Of a stretch of DNA of 64,000 nt, positions 41,972-52,389 are shown in pieces (position 1 is the first letter of the stretch; each line of letters opens with the position of its first letter). A model generated the notes under the pieces. It ran no database searches, was not told where the DNA came from, and saw only the letters and a program-made list of their open reading frames with translations. The position numbers were made by a program, and so were the translations under genes. Source of the DNA: Nitrospinota bacterium. GTDB lineage: Bacteria; Nitrospinota_A; UBA7883; JACRLM01. The stretch covers positions 683,501-747,500 of the forward strand of contig JACQXA010000004.1 of assembly GCA_016208975.1 (NCBI GenBank). The letters are read 5' to 3'.

Positions 41972-42453
41972 AACACAGCACTCGAATAAAGATATTCCGG
42001 GACGAGCATCATTTCGCCGCCGCTCATTTCCTGGTGGAAATGGGCAAGTGCGAGAGGCTCCACGGCCACAACTACGGCGTTACAGTGGAGATCTGCGCCG
42101 ACCCGGCCATGAACCACACCGTAACCGATTTCAACCGGATCAATCCATTGATCAAACGGGTTTGCGACACGCTGGACCACAAGATACTCATAGCCGGGGA
42201 AGACCCGCGACAGACGCTCACCATCACCGGCGAGGAATTGGAGGCCCGGTTCGGCCCCAAACGGTTCGTGTTCCCCAAGTCCGACTGCGAGGTGTTGCCC
42301 GTCAAGGCCACCACGGTGGAGCTTCTTTCGGCCTATCTAAGTGAAAAGTTGTTGGAGGCGCTAAGGCCGCTAGGGCTGGAAGGGCTTCAGTGGCTGGAGG
42401 TGGGCGTGAAAGAAGGCGGTTCCCAGATGGCGATACACAGGATGGAGTTTTAA
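41968..42453 (+). CDS. queD: 6-carboxytetrahydropterin synthase-like protein (QueD family)
   Basis: 161 residues of the 6-pyruvoyl-tetrahydropterin synthase fold. Zinc histidines in HHFAAAHF and HGHNYGV, catalytic Cys in MGKCERLHGH, and the CDTLDHKIL helix. An intact catalytic Cys is expected for QueD, first committed step to queuosine from dihydroneopterin triphosphate. The middle insert is somewhat longer than in E. coli QueD. Last gene before the restriction-modification insert. Confidence 0.88.
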   Translation: MKHSTRIKIFRDEHHFAAAHFLVEMGKCERLHGHNYGVTVEICADPAMNHTVTDFNRINPLIKRVCDTLDHKILIAGEDPRQTLTITGEELEARFGPKRFVFPKSDCEVLPVKATTVELLSAYLSEKLLEALRPLGLEGLQWLEVGVKEGGSQMAIHRMEF

Positions 42454-42488
42454 AGCGCCTTATATACTGTTGCCAGATAGTTTTCACA

Positions 42489-43598
42489 TCACCAGCGCAA
42501 ACTACCGCAAGGAGTTCTCTTGAACAAGGAACGCCAGAGATGGTCTTTTTCTGGTGGGGCGCCAATCTTGACGATCTCGATAAATCCCTTTGCCTGACCT
42601 TTTTTTGCGTTTTCAGTTATAGGCCCTGCATAGAAAGTTGAATCCTCAAGCTTGGTTATTGGTTCGGCCTTCCGGCCATCAATATCCCCGTATCCAAATG
42701 CAAGAATATTTACTTCATTCGGGCGTTTTGCGATGTAGCGAGACAGTTCAAGGGCTGTGGTGCTCGATATATAATTGGCGAGAACATCTTGGAGCAACCA
42801 GAATGTTTTACCGTTCCATGCAATGCCCACCTGAGATTTTACGATAAGTTGGCTTACCATCCGCGCCCATACCTGACGGTAGTTGATGCCTGGTCCATTA
42901 TGGCTTGAAGGATCAATTATTGCGTCCTCGCAAGCCATCGGGATTTGGGTCCTTTTCTTCTTGTCGCCACCAGAGGTGCTTGAGGTCATAATCTCGACAA
43001 TGGTTATTGGATCCGTGGGGAAATCTTCAATCCAATGCTCGCCATTTCGAATGGCTATCGTATAACCGTTTGCCTCTGCAAGTGGCAGTGTAGCTCGTTC
43101 TCCTTTCCCAATCAGTCCTGCTACCTCGGAAAGCCTCTTCCGGCCTGACCCCGCAATAATATAGTCAAACGAATAATCAAATGACTTTGCTTCATCATCG
43201 TCATTTCTCGTCTCAATCTTCATCTTCACTTCTGACCATGCGCGATATGTTCTGCCTGAGTCAAGTTGAGCATACTTTGCGAGTTGTGTCCGCACATGCG
43301 TTTGGTAGTCGGTCTGTGTTTGCGCGCGAAGTGATAAAAGCCGACGCGGGCAAACTATCCAAGGCTGTTCTCCATCACGAAGTCTAAGTGAACAAACACC
43401 GGATTGCACAATAACCTTACCGGGGAAAAATTTCCGCAAATTACGGCTTTTGCGCAAATCTAATGCTGAAAGGTAACGGTTTCCACCACCATCACACTCA
43501 GCATCCATAAAAGGACACCATGCTTTCGCTCGGTTTTCTGCGGCTTCCTCGTTCCAGCAATCAAGCCGGTATCCGTACAATTCAAATATCTTGCTCAT
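42489..43598 (-). CDS. NotI-family type II restriction endonuclease
   Basis: 369 residues resembling NotI. The four cysteines that bind iron in NotI are all here: WCPF (C28), AEC (C35), SGVC (C69) and IVCP (C83), the last in WIVCPRRLL as in NotI WLVCPNRAL. The PD-(D/E)xK core appears as SFDYIIA (D145) and ITIVEIMTSSTSGG (E202), where NotI has VLEIQ: the Gln is Met here. It overlaps the methyltransferase gene by 17 bp. AT-richer than neighbours and inserted between queD and proB, so likely acquired by transfer. The target site is unknown; NotI cuts an 8-bp GC site. Confidence 0.8.
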   Translation of the reverse strand: MSKIFELYGYRLDCWNEEAAENRAKAWCPFMDAECDGGGNRYLSALDLRKSRNLRKFFPGKVIVQSGVCSLRLRDGEQPWIVCPRRLLSLRAQTQTDYQTHVRTQLAKYAQLDSGRTYRAWSEVKMKIETRNDDDEAKSFDYSFDYIIAGSGRKRLSEVAGLIGKGERATLPLAEANGYTIAIRNGEHWIEDFPTDPITIVEIMTSSTSGGDKKKRTQIPMACEDAIIDPSSHNGPGINYRQVWARMVSQLIVKSQVGIAWNGKTFWLLQDVLANYISSTTALELSRYIAKRPNEVNILAFGYGDIDGRKAEPITKLEDSTFYAGPITENAKKGQAKGFIEIVKIGAPPEKDHLWRSLFKRTPCGSLRW

Positions 43599-44703
43599 CC
43601 AAGAACCTCATTATCTGTTGCCCAAGAATGCGAGCCAATGGAGGGGGAACGGAATTTGCCACCTGTCTATGTTGATCGAGATTTCGCACAGAACCCGTTC
43701 TGGATCTTATAGGACCTTTAAGAATATAGTCGTCAGGATAACCATGTATCCTCATGTATTCGCGTGGAGTTAGATATCGGTTTTCAGTAGGATGATAGAA
43801 TATCTCTCCGCATCGAAGAGTGTTTGCGGGTCGCTTGCGATGGAGGCGAAGATATTTCGTTGTGTCCTTAGGGGACAAACCGCACCGAAGTTCTTCACCT
43901 AGATGTGTTTGTGCGGAAAGATAAGATCCTTCTGGAACTTGAGCGATTCGTTCTCGATCTCTTGGTGGAGTCACATCAACATGACTATCAAGCCTTTCAT
44001 AAACAGTTTTCCCCTGTATTTTGGAATCTGGTTTCCCAAGACCTTTGATTGCTTTTCCAGTTCCAACGTACGGTTGATAATGAAAAAGTCCATTGCATTC
44101 TTCCGCTGGAGCATGGGTTCTCTCGGGAAAAACAAAACCATTACGTCCCCGCGTTGCAATGACAAAGAGCCGCTCTCGCAGTTGCGGAACCCCGAAATCA
44201 GACGCAAGAATGGCACGCCATTTTGGAGTATAATTAATTTTCTCCAGTTCACTTAGAAAATTTTCAAAGACCTCACCTCGGCGATTCGTGTGACCTTTGG
44301 ATGACAATAGCCCCTTGACTTGCTCAAGTAAAATCACTTTGGGTTGAATGGACTTTGCAAAGCGAATGATCTCAAAAAGTAGAGGACCCCGCTCGTCACT
44401 TAAACCAAGTTGCTTCCCAGCCAATGAAAACGACTGACATGGTGGACCACCGAATAGAATATCCAATTCACCTTTCTTAATGTTAAGTTCTTTCAGTAGT
44501 GATTGGGGATCGACGTTGCGGATATCCTTTTGAATTATTCGTGAATTGTAATTGTTATTTTCCGCATTGGCCCGCAATGTAGCGCAACAATGTTCATCAA
44601 TTTCCAGTTCAGCCAATACTTCAAAACCTGCATCTCTGATGCCAATATCCATACCGCCAGCCCCAGAAAAGAGACTTATTGATTTCCTGATGCTAGAATT
44701 CAT
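43582..44703 (-). CDS. C5-cytosine DNA methyltransferase
   Basis: 373 residues from the ATG at 44703. Motif I SLFSGAGGMDIGIRDAGFEV, motif IV GGPPCQSFS (catalytic C89), motif VI LLEQVKGL where ENV is EQV, motif VIII QLRERLFVIA, motif IX/X RPANTLRCGEIFYHP, HRQVANSVPPPLA. Frame continues to 44760, but a sigma-70 -10 box lies just beyond that point, so translation from 44703 with a short leader is more likely. It precedes and overlaps the NotI-like endonuclease; methylation by this enzyme should protect the host site. Confidence 0.93.
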   Translation of the reverse strand: MNSSIRKSISLFSGAGGMDIGIRDAGFEVLAELEIDEHCCATLRANAENNNYNSRIIQKDIRNVDPQSLLKELNIKKGELDILFGGPPCQSFSLAGKQLGLSDERGPLLFEIIRFAKSIQPKVILLEQVKGLLSSKGHTNRRGEVFENFLSELEKINYTPKWRAILASDFGVPQLRERLFVIATRGRNGFVFPERTHAPAEECNGLFHYQPYVGTGKAIKGLGKPDSKIQGKTVYERLDSHVDVTPPRDRERIAQVPEGSYLSAQTHLGEELRCGLSPKDTTKYLRLHRKRPANTLRCGEIFYHPTENRYLTPREYMRIHGYPDDYILKGPIRSRTGSVRNLDQHRQVANSVPPPLARILGQQIMRFLDEQDI

Positions 44704-44768
44704 CGTGATAGGTGATAACGGTAGTAGTATTAGGGCGCGTTTTTTAAGCATTTTACACAAGAATTGTT

Positions 44769-44774
44769 ATTATA
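44769..44774 (-). promoter_or_regulatory. Extended -10 promoter of the restriction-modification genes
   Basis: On the minus strand, TGGTATAAT: a perfect TATAAT with the TGn extension. Transcription would start near 44760, placing the first in-frame ATG at the very 5' end and supporting the 44703 start for the methyltransferase. Confidence 0.5.
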
Positions 44775-44906
44775 CCACCATCCAATTCAGACAATACGCG
44801 ATAATTACCGACACGTAATCGGAATCGTTTCATCAGCAACCTTTCGCGCCAAGGTGATTAAACCAAGTTTTTTACTTTGCCGAGTTTACGCCACCTTGCT
44901 AATCCA

Positions 44907-46073
44907 TCACTCCCCGTACACCACCATATCGTTGCGGTGGGCCACTTCGTCGTAAGTCTTGTACCCCAATATCGTTTCTATCAGGCTGGAGTGGCGCCCC
45001 ATGATTTTCTCCACCTCGTGGACAGGGTAGTTTATCAACCCTTTGGCGAACACCTTCCCGTCCGGCCCGGCGATGGATACGGCGTCGCCATCCTCGAACT
45101 CCCCTTCCACCGCCGTAATTCCAGACGCCAGAAGACTGCGCCCTTTATTAACGATAGCGTCGCGCGCGCCATCGTCCACCTGTATCTTGCCTGCGGGAAC
45201 CAGGGTGTATTCTATCCAGTGCCGTTTGCTGTCCAGCCGGTCTTCGTGGGGAAAAAAGAATGTGCCCGCCGTGGAAGGGCCTTCCATCGCGTCAAGCAAA
45301 ACCCCCTGTTTCATGCCCGGCAGGATTATGGTTGGGGCGCCGAACCTGGCGGCCTCGCCAGCCGCCCGCGCCTTGGAGGCCATGCCGCCAAGGCCGGTGG
45401 TGGATGAGGAATCACCGGCCATGGATAGAATGTTTTCGTCCACTTCCTCCACATAATCCAGTTTCCGCGCGGAAGGGTCCAGCCTGGGGTCGGCCGTGTA
45501 AAGCCCTTCGACGTCGGAGAGGATAACCAGCAGGTCCGCCTCGATAAGGTTTGTGACCCGGGCGGACAAAGTGTCGTTGTCGCCGAACTTTATCTCGTCC
45601 ACCGAAACCGTGTCGTTCTCGTTTATGACCGGGATCACGCCAAAATCCAACAGACTGTTGAGCGTGTTGCGGGCGTTCAAAAACCGGCGCCGGTCCCGCA
45701 GGTCGTCATGGGTAAGCAGGACCTGCCCCACTTTGTGCTCGTGTTTTAAAAAACTTTGCGCCCAGAGAGAAATCAGGCTTCCCTGCCCCAGCGCCGCCGC
45801 CGCCTGTTTTACGGGGATGGACAACCCGTGGCGGGGAATGCCCAGAATCCGCGTTCCCAGCGCTACCGAGCCGGAGCTTACCAGCGCCACATGGCGCCCG
45901 CCGGAGGCTATGGCGGAAACCTGCCGGGCTATTTCCGCCATGATCTGCGCGTTCACCTCGGCATGACCGCCGCCGGAAAGCACGCCGCTACCTACTTTGA
46001 CTACAATGCGCCTGGCCGCGCCGACAAGTTTTTCGCGGCGGGCGGCAAGGGCGCTGGCTGAATCCGCTGTCAT
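44907..46073 (-). CDS. proB: Glutamate 5-kinase
   Basis: First step of proline synthesis, phosphorylating glutamate. 388 residues: amino-acid kinase domain (about 20-275) with RIVVKVGSGVLSGG, NENDTVSVDEIKFGDNDTLS and TGLGGMASKARAAGEAA, and a C-terminal PUA domain (about 295-380). A loop with LSGGGHAE is longer than in E. coli. The start overlaps trpD stop by 4 bp. Proline and tryptophan genes in one unit is unusual. No proA in the window. Confidence 0.94.
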   Translation of the reverse strand: MTADSASALAARREKLVGAARRIVVKVGSGVLSGGGHAEVNAQIMAEIARQVSAIASGGRHVALVSSGSVALGTRILGIPRHGLSIPVKQAAAALGQGSLISLWAQSFLKHEHKVGQVLLTHDDLRDRRRFLNARNTLNSLLDFGVIPVINENDTVSVDEIKFGDNDTLSARVTNLIEADLLVILSDVEGLYTADPRLDPSARKLDYVEEVDENILSMAGDSSSTTGLGGMASKARAAGEAARFGAPTIILPGMKQGVLLDAMEGPSTAGTFFFPHEDRLDSKRHWIEYTLVPAGKIQVDDGARDAIVNKGRSLLASGITAVEGEFEDGDAVSIAGPDGKVFAKGLINYPVHEVEKIMGRHSSLIETILGYKTYDEVAHRNDMVVYGE

Positions 46074-47089
46074 GAGTTGGTTATTTTCACCAGCTTTTCA
46101 AGCTTTTCAAGGGCCACGCCGGTGTCTATGGATTTTTCGGCCAGGGGCAAGGCGTCGTCTATAAAATCGGCCAGCCCTCCGGCGCATATCACCGCCGCGG
46201 CGTTGAGAAGGGTGATGTCCCGGTGGGCGCCTTTCTCCCCCTCCAGCACGTGGCGGGTTATCTTGGCGTTTTGCTCCGCGTCTCCCCCTTTTATGGAGTC
46301 AGGCTTATGGATGGGTATGCCGAACTGTTCGGGGGTTATGGTGAGGGTCTTCACCTGGCCGTTTTCCAGCAGGGCCATGTAGGTAGGGGCGGTAACGGTT
46401 ATTTCGTCCAGCCCGTCCTGGCCATGGACAACGAAAGCTTTAACGGCGCCAAGTTTCCCAAGCGCCACGGCCAAGGGTTCGATAAGCTTCCGGTCGTAAA
46501 CCCCCATCACCTGCCGCTTGGCCCCGGCGGGGTTGGTGAGCGGGCCAAGCACGTTGAATATGGTGCGGGCGCCTATGTCCCTGCGGGCGGGCATCACAAA
46601 CCTCATGGCCGAATGGAGCGCCGGGGCGAAAAGAAAACCTATGCCAGCCTCTTTTAGGCATTCCTCCACGCGGCTAACCTCCGCCTCCACGTTCACTCCC
46701 AGGGCTTTCAACACGTCCGCCGAGCCGGATTTCGACGATATGGCGCGGTTGCCGTGTTTCGCCACCACCAGGCCCGCCCCCGCCGCCACAAACGCGGCGG
46801 TGGTGGATACGTTGAACGTGTGGGCGCCGTCTCCGCCGGTGCCGCAGGTGTCCACCACCGCGCCGGGGCCCGCTTCCACCTTCAACGCCTTGTCGCGCAT
46901 AACCCGGGCCGCGCCGGTGATCTCCTCCACCGTCTCGCCTTTCATGCGAAGCGCCACGAGAAACGCGGCTATCTGCGCGTCCGACGCGCCGCCGGTCATG
47001 ATCTGCTCCATAACAAAGGTCATCTGCGTTTCAGTCAGGTCTCCCAGGTCCAGGAGCCGGGAGATCGCTTCCTTGATATTCATGCTCAT
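46070..47089 (-). CDS. trpD: Anthranilate phosphoribosyltransferase
   Basis: 339 residues. Transfers the phosphoribosyl group to anthranilate. Motifs: DTCGTGGDGAHTFNVSTTAA (PRPP binding), AKHGNRAISSKSGSADVLKA, and FVMPARRDIGARTIFNVLGPL. Follows trpG by 35 bp; overlaps proB. MNIKEA two codons in could be the start. Confidence 0.95.
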   Translation of the reverse strand: MSMNIKEAISRLLDLGDLTETQMTFVMEQIMTGGASDAQIAAFLVALRMKGETVEEITGAARVMRDKALKVEAGPGAVVDTCGTGGDGAHTFNVSTTAAFVAAGAGLVVAKHGNRAISSKSGSADVLKALGVNVEAEVSRVEECLKEAGIGFLFAPALHSAMRFVMPARRDIGARTIFNVLGPLTNPAGAKRQVMGVYDRKLIEPLAVALGKLGAVKAFVVHGQDGLDEITVTAPTYMALLENGQVKTLTITPEQFGIPIHKPDSIKGGDAEQNAKITRHVLEGEKGAHRDITLLNAAAVICAGGLADFIDDALPLAEKSIDTGVALEKLEKLVKITNS

Positions 47090-47124
47090 CGTGGTTTTAT
47101 TTGCGCTCGCCGTTGGTGGTGTTA

Positions 47125-47688
47125 TTAAAACTTCAGAAAATTCGCCAGAAGCTCTTTGCCATGGTCGGTCATTATGGATTCCGGGTGGAACTGCACCCCC
47201 TCGGTGGGGGCGGTCTTGTGCCTGATACCCATTATCTCCCCATCCTCCGAGCGGCTGGTTATCTCGAAAATGTCCGGCAGAGTGGCCTCGTCGGCCACCA
47301 GCGAGTGATACCGTGTGGCCCGGAACGGGTTGGGAAGCCCCCGGTAAACCCCTTTTCCGTCATGATGGACCATGCAGGTTTTGCCGTGCATCAGTGTTTT
47401 GGCCTTCACCACCAGGCCGCCGTAAGCCGCCGTCATGGACTGGTGCCCCAGGCACACCCCCAGGATGGGGATTTTCCCGGTAAAGGTCTTTATAACATCC
47501 ACCGAAATGCCCGCCTCTTTAGGGGTTTTGGGCCCGGGGGAGATTACTATCCGCTCCGGCGCGGCCCTTTCTATTTCAGAAATCGACAGGGCGTCGTTCC
47601 TGGCCACCTTCACCTCCTGCCCCAGTTCTATCAGATATTGGGCAAGGTTGTAGGTGAATGAATCGTAATTGTCTATAAGCAGTAACAT
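47125..47688 (-). CDS. trpG: Anthranilate synthase component II (glutamine amidotransferase)
   Basis: 187 residues, class I glutamine amidotransferase. Catalytic Cys in [11 protein letters not shown], His-Glu pair in [14 protein letters not shown], and the N-terminal [14 protein letters not shown] typical of TrpG/PabA. TrpG is preferred because it heads trpD; a dual role for PabA is possible. The partner trpE is not in the window. Confidence 0.92.
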   Translation of the reverse strand: MLLLIDNYDSFTYNLAQYLIELGQEVKVARNDALSISEIERAAPERIVISPGPKTPKEAGISVDVIKTFTGKIPILGVCLGHQSMTAAYGGLVVKAKTLMHGKTCMVHHDGKGVYRGLPNPFRATRYHSLVADEATLPDIFEITSRSEDGEIMGIRHKTAPTEGVQFHPESIMTDHGKELLANFLKF

Positions 47689-47796
47689 CCGCGCCTCTTA
47701 TGGCAATATGGTTGGGGATAGTATATGATTATTGAAGGTTATTTTGAAGCCGGACTGATAATTCTTTTGGCTCTCAGCCACTGATTTTTTAAATCC

Positions 47797-48375
47797 ATGA
47801 ACCATAACGGCAAAGTGTTTGACGCGCGAAACTGGCGCAAGCTGGAATCCCCGGAGCGGCTTGAAAAAATGAATCCCGAAAAACTGGCCGCCGCCATGGG
47901 CCTTACCGGCGCCGAAAGCGTTTTGGACCTGGGGTGTGGAACAGGGTTTTTCGCCGCGCCTGTGGCAAGGATCTGCGCCAAACTGTACGGTGTGGACATC
48001 TCGCCGGAGATGCTTTCCATATTCGGGGAAAAGCTGAAGAACGGGTCTTCGCCAAACGTGGAGCTATTGCTGGGAAACGGCAAGACCATCCCCCTGGAAG
48101 ATGGCGCCCTTGACGTGGTTTTCCACGTGAACCTTTTTCACGAGATAGACGACCACAAAGCCTTCCATGCGGAAATAACAAGGGTTTTAAAACCCGGCGG
48201 CAGGCTCTTTACCGTGGACTGGCGCGCCATAGAGACCGAAGGCGGCCCGCCGCTCTCCCACAGGATACCCGAGGATAAGGCCGAAGAATCGCTTAAGCGG
48301 GACGGATTTTCATCCATCCGCCATATCAACATTTACGACAGCCAATATGTGATAGGGGCCGAGGCTTCAAAATGA
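47797..48375 (+). CDS. Class I SAM-dependent methyltransferase
   Basis: 192 residues; motif I VLDLGCGTGFFAAPVA, motif II YGVDISPEML, motif post-I DVVFHVNLFHEID and motif III RVLKPGGRLFTVDW. This is the Methyltransf_11/UbiE-like group, substrate unknown. The stop overlaps the hybrid kinase gene by 4 bp (ATGA), suggesting co-translation. Confidence 0.88.
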   Translation: MNHNGKVFDARNWRKLESPERLEKMNPEKLAAAMGLTGAESVLDLGCGTGFFAAPVARICAKLYGVDISPEMLSIFGEKLKNGSSPNVELLLGNGKTIPLEDGALDVVFHVNLFHEIDDHKAFHAEITRVLKPGGRLFTVDWRAIETEGGPPLSHRIPEDKAEESLKRDGFSSIRHINIYDSQYVIGAEASK

Positions 48376-50579
48376 GTCCGGAGAAAAGCCAGCCCGTGGC
48401 CGGGCAAACAGCCTCACCATCTCACGGGAAAGAGGGCATGAAACCGCTGAGCCACAGCCACAATGCGTTGAGGCTGATGGCCATCACGGCCATCGCCATT
48501 TTCATCGCCGAAGGGTTGGTGATGTTCGTCCTGGCCCACTTGCCGCCGTTGCCCCCGCCAGTTACCGGCACGCTGGACGCGGCTTTGTTGACCGCCATAA
48601 TCCTGCCTGCACTGTACAAGTTCTTCTACCAGCCTCTTATGAGACATGTAACAGAGCGGCTGGCCGCCGAAGACAAACTGCTTGAAAGCCAGCACAGGCT
48701 TGAACGGGCCCAGAAAACCGCCAAGCTCGGCCTTTGGGAGTACGACATAGCCAAGGGGGAAATTATCCTCTCCAGCGGCACAAAGCTGATCCTCGGCGTG
48801 GCCGGCGAGTCCGACAAAATGACAGTGGACGAGTATTTTTCCATAATCCACCCCGCCGACCGGGGGGTTGCGCGGCTGGCCATCATGGATTCACTGGACT
48901 ACACAAAACCCATAAACCTGGACTACAGGGTAAAACCAGCCAATGGCGAAGAGCGGGTTGTGCACCACTACGCCGAAAACTTCTACGGGAAAGACGGCTC
49001 GCTGGAGCGGATGGTTGGCGCGCTAAAAGACATTACCGACCGGGCCAGGGCCAACGAGGACCTGGCGCGGCTGGCCATGGCCGTGGAGCAGGCCGATGAG
49101 GCCATAGTGATAACCGACATAAGCGGGATCATCCAGTACGTAAATCCCGCTTTCGAGCGCATTACGGGTTATGCCAGAGCGGAGGCCATAGGCCAGAATC
49201 CGCGCATATTGAAAAGCGGCAAGCACGACCACCAGTATTACGCGAACATGTGGAAGACCATTTCCAGCGGTCACGTGTGGCGCGGGCACATCATAAACAA
49301 GAACAAGGCCGGGGAGCTATACGAGGACGAGGCAGTCATTTCCCCCCTGCTGGACAAGGCGGGCCGGATAATTAACTACGTAGCCGTAAAAAGGGATATT
49401 ACCCGGGAAGTGGAGCTTGAAAAACAGGTGCGCCACTCGCAGAAGATGGAGGCCATGGGGGCGCTGGCGGGCGGCATAGCGCATGACTTCAACAACATCC
49501 TCTCGTCCATAATCGGCTACACCGAGATGGCGATGGACTCCATACCGGAGCGGTTCGAGGCGCAGGACGACCTGAGGGAAGTGTTAAGGGCCGGCCGCAG
49601 AGCCCGGGACCTTATCAAGCAGATCCTCACTTTCAGCCGTCAAAGCGAAAAGGACATGCGGCCCATACTGCCTCACATGATCATCCGGGAGTCGCTAAAG
49701 CTAATCCGGGCCTCCCTGCCCGCAAAGGTTAGTGTGCGCGAGGATATAGACGTCAACTCCGGCGTGGTATTGGCGGATCCGACGCAGTTGAACCAGGTGC
49801 TGTTAAACCTGATCTCCAACGCCAGCCATTCCATGAGCGCCCAGGGTGGCGAGATTAAAGTGGTCCTGGCCCATCGCGAAGTTAAAGAAACCATGCCCGC
49901 GGTGGCGGGGCTGATACGCCCAGGTCAATACGTCACGCTCTGCGTGAGCGACATGGGACATGGCATAAGCAAAGAGGATATGGAGCGCATTTTCGAGCCG
50001 TTCTTCACAACCAAAGCACTGGGCGAGGGCACGGGGCTGGGGCTGGCGATAGTCCATGGCGTTATTACAAGCCACGATGGCGCCATTACGGTGGAAAGCG
50101 AACCGGAAAAAGGCTCCACGTTCTGCGTTTACCTCCCCCGGATAGAGGCCACCGCCGAGATAGAAGTGGAAATGGGAGGTGAAACGCCCAGGGGGACGGA
50201 GACCATAATGGTTGTGGACGATGAGGAGCCTGTGGTGAAGGTACTCAAACGCTCCCTGGCCAGACTGGGCTACAAGGTGGAGGCTTTCACCGATCCGCTG
50301 GCGGCCCTGGACTTCTTCAACAGCGCCCCGGAGAGGTTTGACCTTGTGATAACAGACCACTCGATGCCGAAGCTTTCCGGCCTGATGATGGTGGAGCGGA
50401 TGGTGGCCACGCGGCCGGACATTCCGGTGGTGATCCTCACCGGGGCAAGCTCGGTGGTGTCGCTGGAACAGGCCAACACCCTGGGCATCCGGGGGGTAAT
50501 AAACAAACCCGTCACCAACGCGGAACTGGCCTCGGTGGTCCGCCGGGCCATGGACGGCGATTCGAACATAAGCAACTAG
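48372..50579 (+). CDS. Hybrid PAS sensor histidine kinase with C-terminal receiver
   Basis: 735 residues. Two transmembrane helices (about 32-55 and 65-85), a short coiled coil, two PAS/PAC modules (about 110-230 and 235-365, [39 protein letters not shown]), HisKA with [17 protein letters not shown] (phospho-His), HATPase with [41 protein letters not shown], and a receiver (about 610-735) with [23 protein letters not shown] (phospho-Asp) and the late Lys INKPVTN. Orphan: no output regulator beside it. Confidence 0.92.
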   Translation: MSPEKSQPVAGQTASPSHGKEGMKPLSHSHNALRLMAITAIAIFIAEGLVMFVLAHLPPLPPPVTGTLDAALLTAIILPALYKFFYQPLMRHVTERLAAEDKLLESQHRLERAQKTAKLGLWEYDIAKGEIILSSGTKLILGVAGESDKMTVDEYFSIIHPADRGVARLAIMDSLDYTKPINLDYRVKPANGEERVVHHYAENFYGKDGSLERMVGALKDITDRARANEDLARLAMAVEQADEAIVITDISGIIQYVNPAFERITGYARAEAIGQNPRILKSGKHDHQYYANMWKTISSGHVWRGHIINKNKAGELYEDEAVISPLLDKAGRIINYVAVKRDITREVELEKQVRHSQKMEAMGALAGGIAHDFNNILSSIIGYTEMAMDSIPERFEAQDDLREVLRAGRRARDLIKQILTFSRQSEKDMRPILPHMIIRESLKLIRASLPAKVSVREDIDVNSGVVLADPTQLNQVLLNLISNASHSMSAQGGEIKVVLAHREVKETMPAVAGLIRPGQYVTLCVSDMGHGISKEDMERIFEPFFTTKALGEGTGLGLAIVHGVITSHDGAITVESEPEKGSTFCVYLPRIEATAEIEVEMGGETPRGTETIMVVDDEEPVVKVLKRSLARLGYKVEAFTDPLAALDFFNSAPERFDLVITDHSMPKLSGLMMVERMVATRPDIPVVILTGASSVVSLEQANTLGIRGVINKPVTNAELASVVRRAMDGDSNISN

Positions 50580-50676
50580 CCCGCCACCGTTCTCCGCTCT
50601 TTTTTTCTTGCCTTGCGCCTTGGCGCCTTATAATACCGGCAAGGGGACTAATTATAACCAGGTCAGGAGGGTAGTC

Positions 50677-51474
50677 ATGTCCGGCACGCTAACGGTAATT
50701 ATCGTCCTAGCCATTATCACGGCCTCTTCCATCCGCATTTTGAACGAATATGAACGGGGCGTCATATTCCGCCTGGGCCGTTATTACAAGGTAAAGGGGC
50801 CAGGCATGATAATAGTCTGGCCAGTGATAGATAAGATGGTGCGCATTTCCCTTCGCCTTGTGGCGCTCGATGTGCCCCCGCAAGACATCATAACGCGGGA
50901 CAACGTGTCCATGAAGGTCAATGCGGTGGTCTATTTTAAAGTGGTGGAGCCGGAGAAGGCCGTCATCCAGGTTCAGGATTATTTTTACGCCACGGGCCAG
51001 CTTTCGCAAACCTCACTACGGTCCGTGCTGGGGCAGGTGGATCTGGACTCCATCCTGGCCGAGCGGGACAAGATAAACCACGAACTGCAAGCCATTCTGG
51101 ACAAGCGGACAGACCCGTGGGGCATAAAGGTGAGCAACGTTGAGATAAAACATGTGGACCTGCCCGCCGAGATGCAACGGGCCATGGCCAAACAGGCCGA
51201 GGCCGAACGGGAACGGCGCGCCAAGGTGATCAACTCCCTCGGCGAATTTGAGGCGGCCGCAAAGCTGGCCGAAGCGGCGGAGATCATTTCCGGCCGCCCT
51301 GCCGCGCTCACATTGCGTTATCTGCAAACATTACGCGAGATGTCCTCGGAACACACCACGAACACCATCATTCCGCTTCCCATCGAGATCGTGGAGCCGT
51401 TCCTGCACTCCATGCGGCAGGCCGCTAATAAAGCTGGCGGCACAAGGGCCGGTCAGCAATCCTCGGAAGCGTAA
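50677..51474 (+). CDS. Slipin/stomatin-like SPFH-domain membrane protein
   Basis: 265 residues from the ATG at 50677 with AGGAGGG 6 nt upstream; the longer frame from 50608 has no site. N-terminal membrane hairpin (about 4-24, [17 protein letters not shown]) and an SPFH/Band 7 domain ([23 protein letters not shown]-like [19 protein letters not shown]). C-terminal coiled-coil (about 175-230, [18 protein letters not shown]). Scaffolding of membrane microdomains. No NfeD partner is adjacent, and the 3' end overlaps convergent rsmD by 22 bp. Confidence 0.9.
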   Translation: MSGTLTVIIVLAIITASSIRILNEYERGVIFRLGRYYKVKGPGMIIVWPVIDKMVRISLRLVALDVPPQDIITRDNVSMKVNAVVYFKVVEPEKAVIQVQDYFYATGQLSQTSLRSVLGQVDLDSILAERDKINHELQAILDKRTDPWGIKVSNVEIKHVDLPAEMQRAMAKQAEAERERRAKVINSLGEFEAAAKLAEAAEIISGRPAALTLRYLQTLREMSSEHTTNTIIPLPIEIVEPFLHSMRQAANKAGGTRAGQQSSEA

Positions 51475-52010
51475 AAGCTCACAAGGGTATCGCCGTATTT
51501 GCGGGATCGGGTAAGGCGAAGAGGCAAACCCCCTTCCGTTCCCGGCGGCGCGTGCCTTGCGCTGGATTCCATGACCAACGCGCCCCCTTTCGAAAGGACG
51601 GGGGCGGCTTCTTCCACGATCCGGGTTTCGTATCCCGCGTCCCACGGGGGATCGGCGTAGATTATGTCGAAATTGTAACCGCCTCTGGCCAAGCCGGCCA
51701 GCGCCTGAAAAACGTCGGCTTTCATAAGGGTGATGGCCGGTGAGCCTTCAAGCCTCAGCTTTTTGAGGTTCCGCTCCACCAGGTCCATCCGCCGGTTTTC
51801 CACCAGCGTCACCCGGGCCGCCCCTCTGGACATGGCCTCCAGCCCCATGGCGCCGGATCCGGCGAAGAGGTCCAGAAACGATGCGCCCGCCACTTTTTCG
51901 CCAAGAATGTTGAAGATGGCCTGTTTGACCTTGTCGGGAGTGGGGCGCACGTCCAGCCCTTTGGATGTGAACAACGTGGCGCCGCGATAAGCGCCTCCGG
52001 TGACTCGCAT
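51453..52010 (-). CDS. rsmD: 16S rRNA (guanine-966-N2)-methyltransferase
   Basis: 185 residues. Motifs: [12 protein letters not shown] start, [35 protein letters not shown] (SAM), and the catalytic DPPWD in [13 protein letters not shown]. Full length. Last of the ahbA-ahbB-pfkB-membrane protein run on the minus strand. Confidence 0.94.
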   Translation of the reverse strand: MRVTGGAYRGATLFTSKGLDVRPTPDKVKQAIFNILGEKVAGASFLDLFAGSGAMGLEAMSRGAARVTLVENRRMDLVERNLKKLRLEGSPAITLMKADVFQALAGLARGGYNFDIIYADPPWDAGYETRIVEEAAPVLSKGGALVMESSARHAPPGTEGGLPLRLTRSRKYGDTLVSFYASEDC

Positions 52011-52022
52011 GGCGGGCCTTTT

Positions 52023-52388
52023 TTAGCCCCTCCTTTTGGCCGTAGCGTTTTTCCGGCCCACCAGCACCGCGTCAACCATGGCCACAAGCCACACCGCCAG
52101 CGCGCCGGAAAGTATCCACAAAAGCTTTTTTAGCCCGTCTATGAACTGGTCGTCCACGGTGGGGGCCCTGCCGCTCATTATGGCCTGATGCACAGGCGAC
52201 GCGATGACAGCCAGCTGGAAGAAAAAGGCTATGGCGATGAGGACAGACACCCCCACGATTATCCAGCCTTTCACCTTCTGGTTGTTAGCCAGCTGGCCCG
52301 CGCCGGGAAACACGATTGACAGGATAATCAACACCCCTATGGGCGGCAGATCCGTTTTTCCGGCAGGACCGGGCTGTTTCATCGCCAC
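52023..52388 (-). CDS. Small membrane protein (TM2-like)
   Basis: About 119-121 residues; the ATG at 52382 or a GTG at 52388 may be used. Three hydrophobic helices (about 17-32, 41-63, 87-107). The first portion (IVFPGAGQLANNQKVKGW) resembles TM2/DUF5683-like small proteins with a GAGQ turn. Function unknown. It follows pfkB with no gap and precedes rsmD by 12 bp. Confidence 0.7.
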   Translation of the reverse strand: MAMKQPGPAGKTDLPPIGVLIILSIVFPGAGQLANNQKVKGWIIVGVSVLIAIAFFFQLAVIASPVHQAIMSGRAPTVDDQFIDGLKKLLWILSGALAVWLVAMVDAVLVGRKNATAKRRG

Positions 52389-52389
52389 G

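Noticed and set aside
44704-44760. Longer methyltransferase N-terminus
   Set aside because: The extended -10 box at 44769-44774 would start transcription at about this codon, and the extra residues do not match the family.
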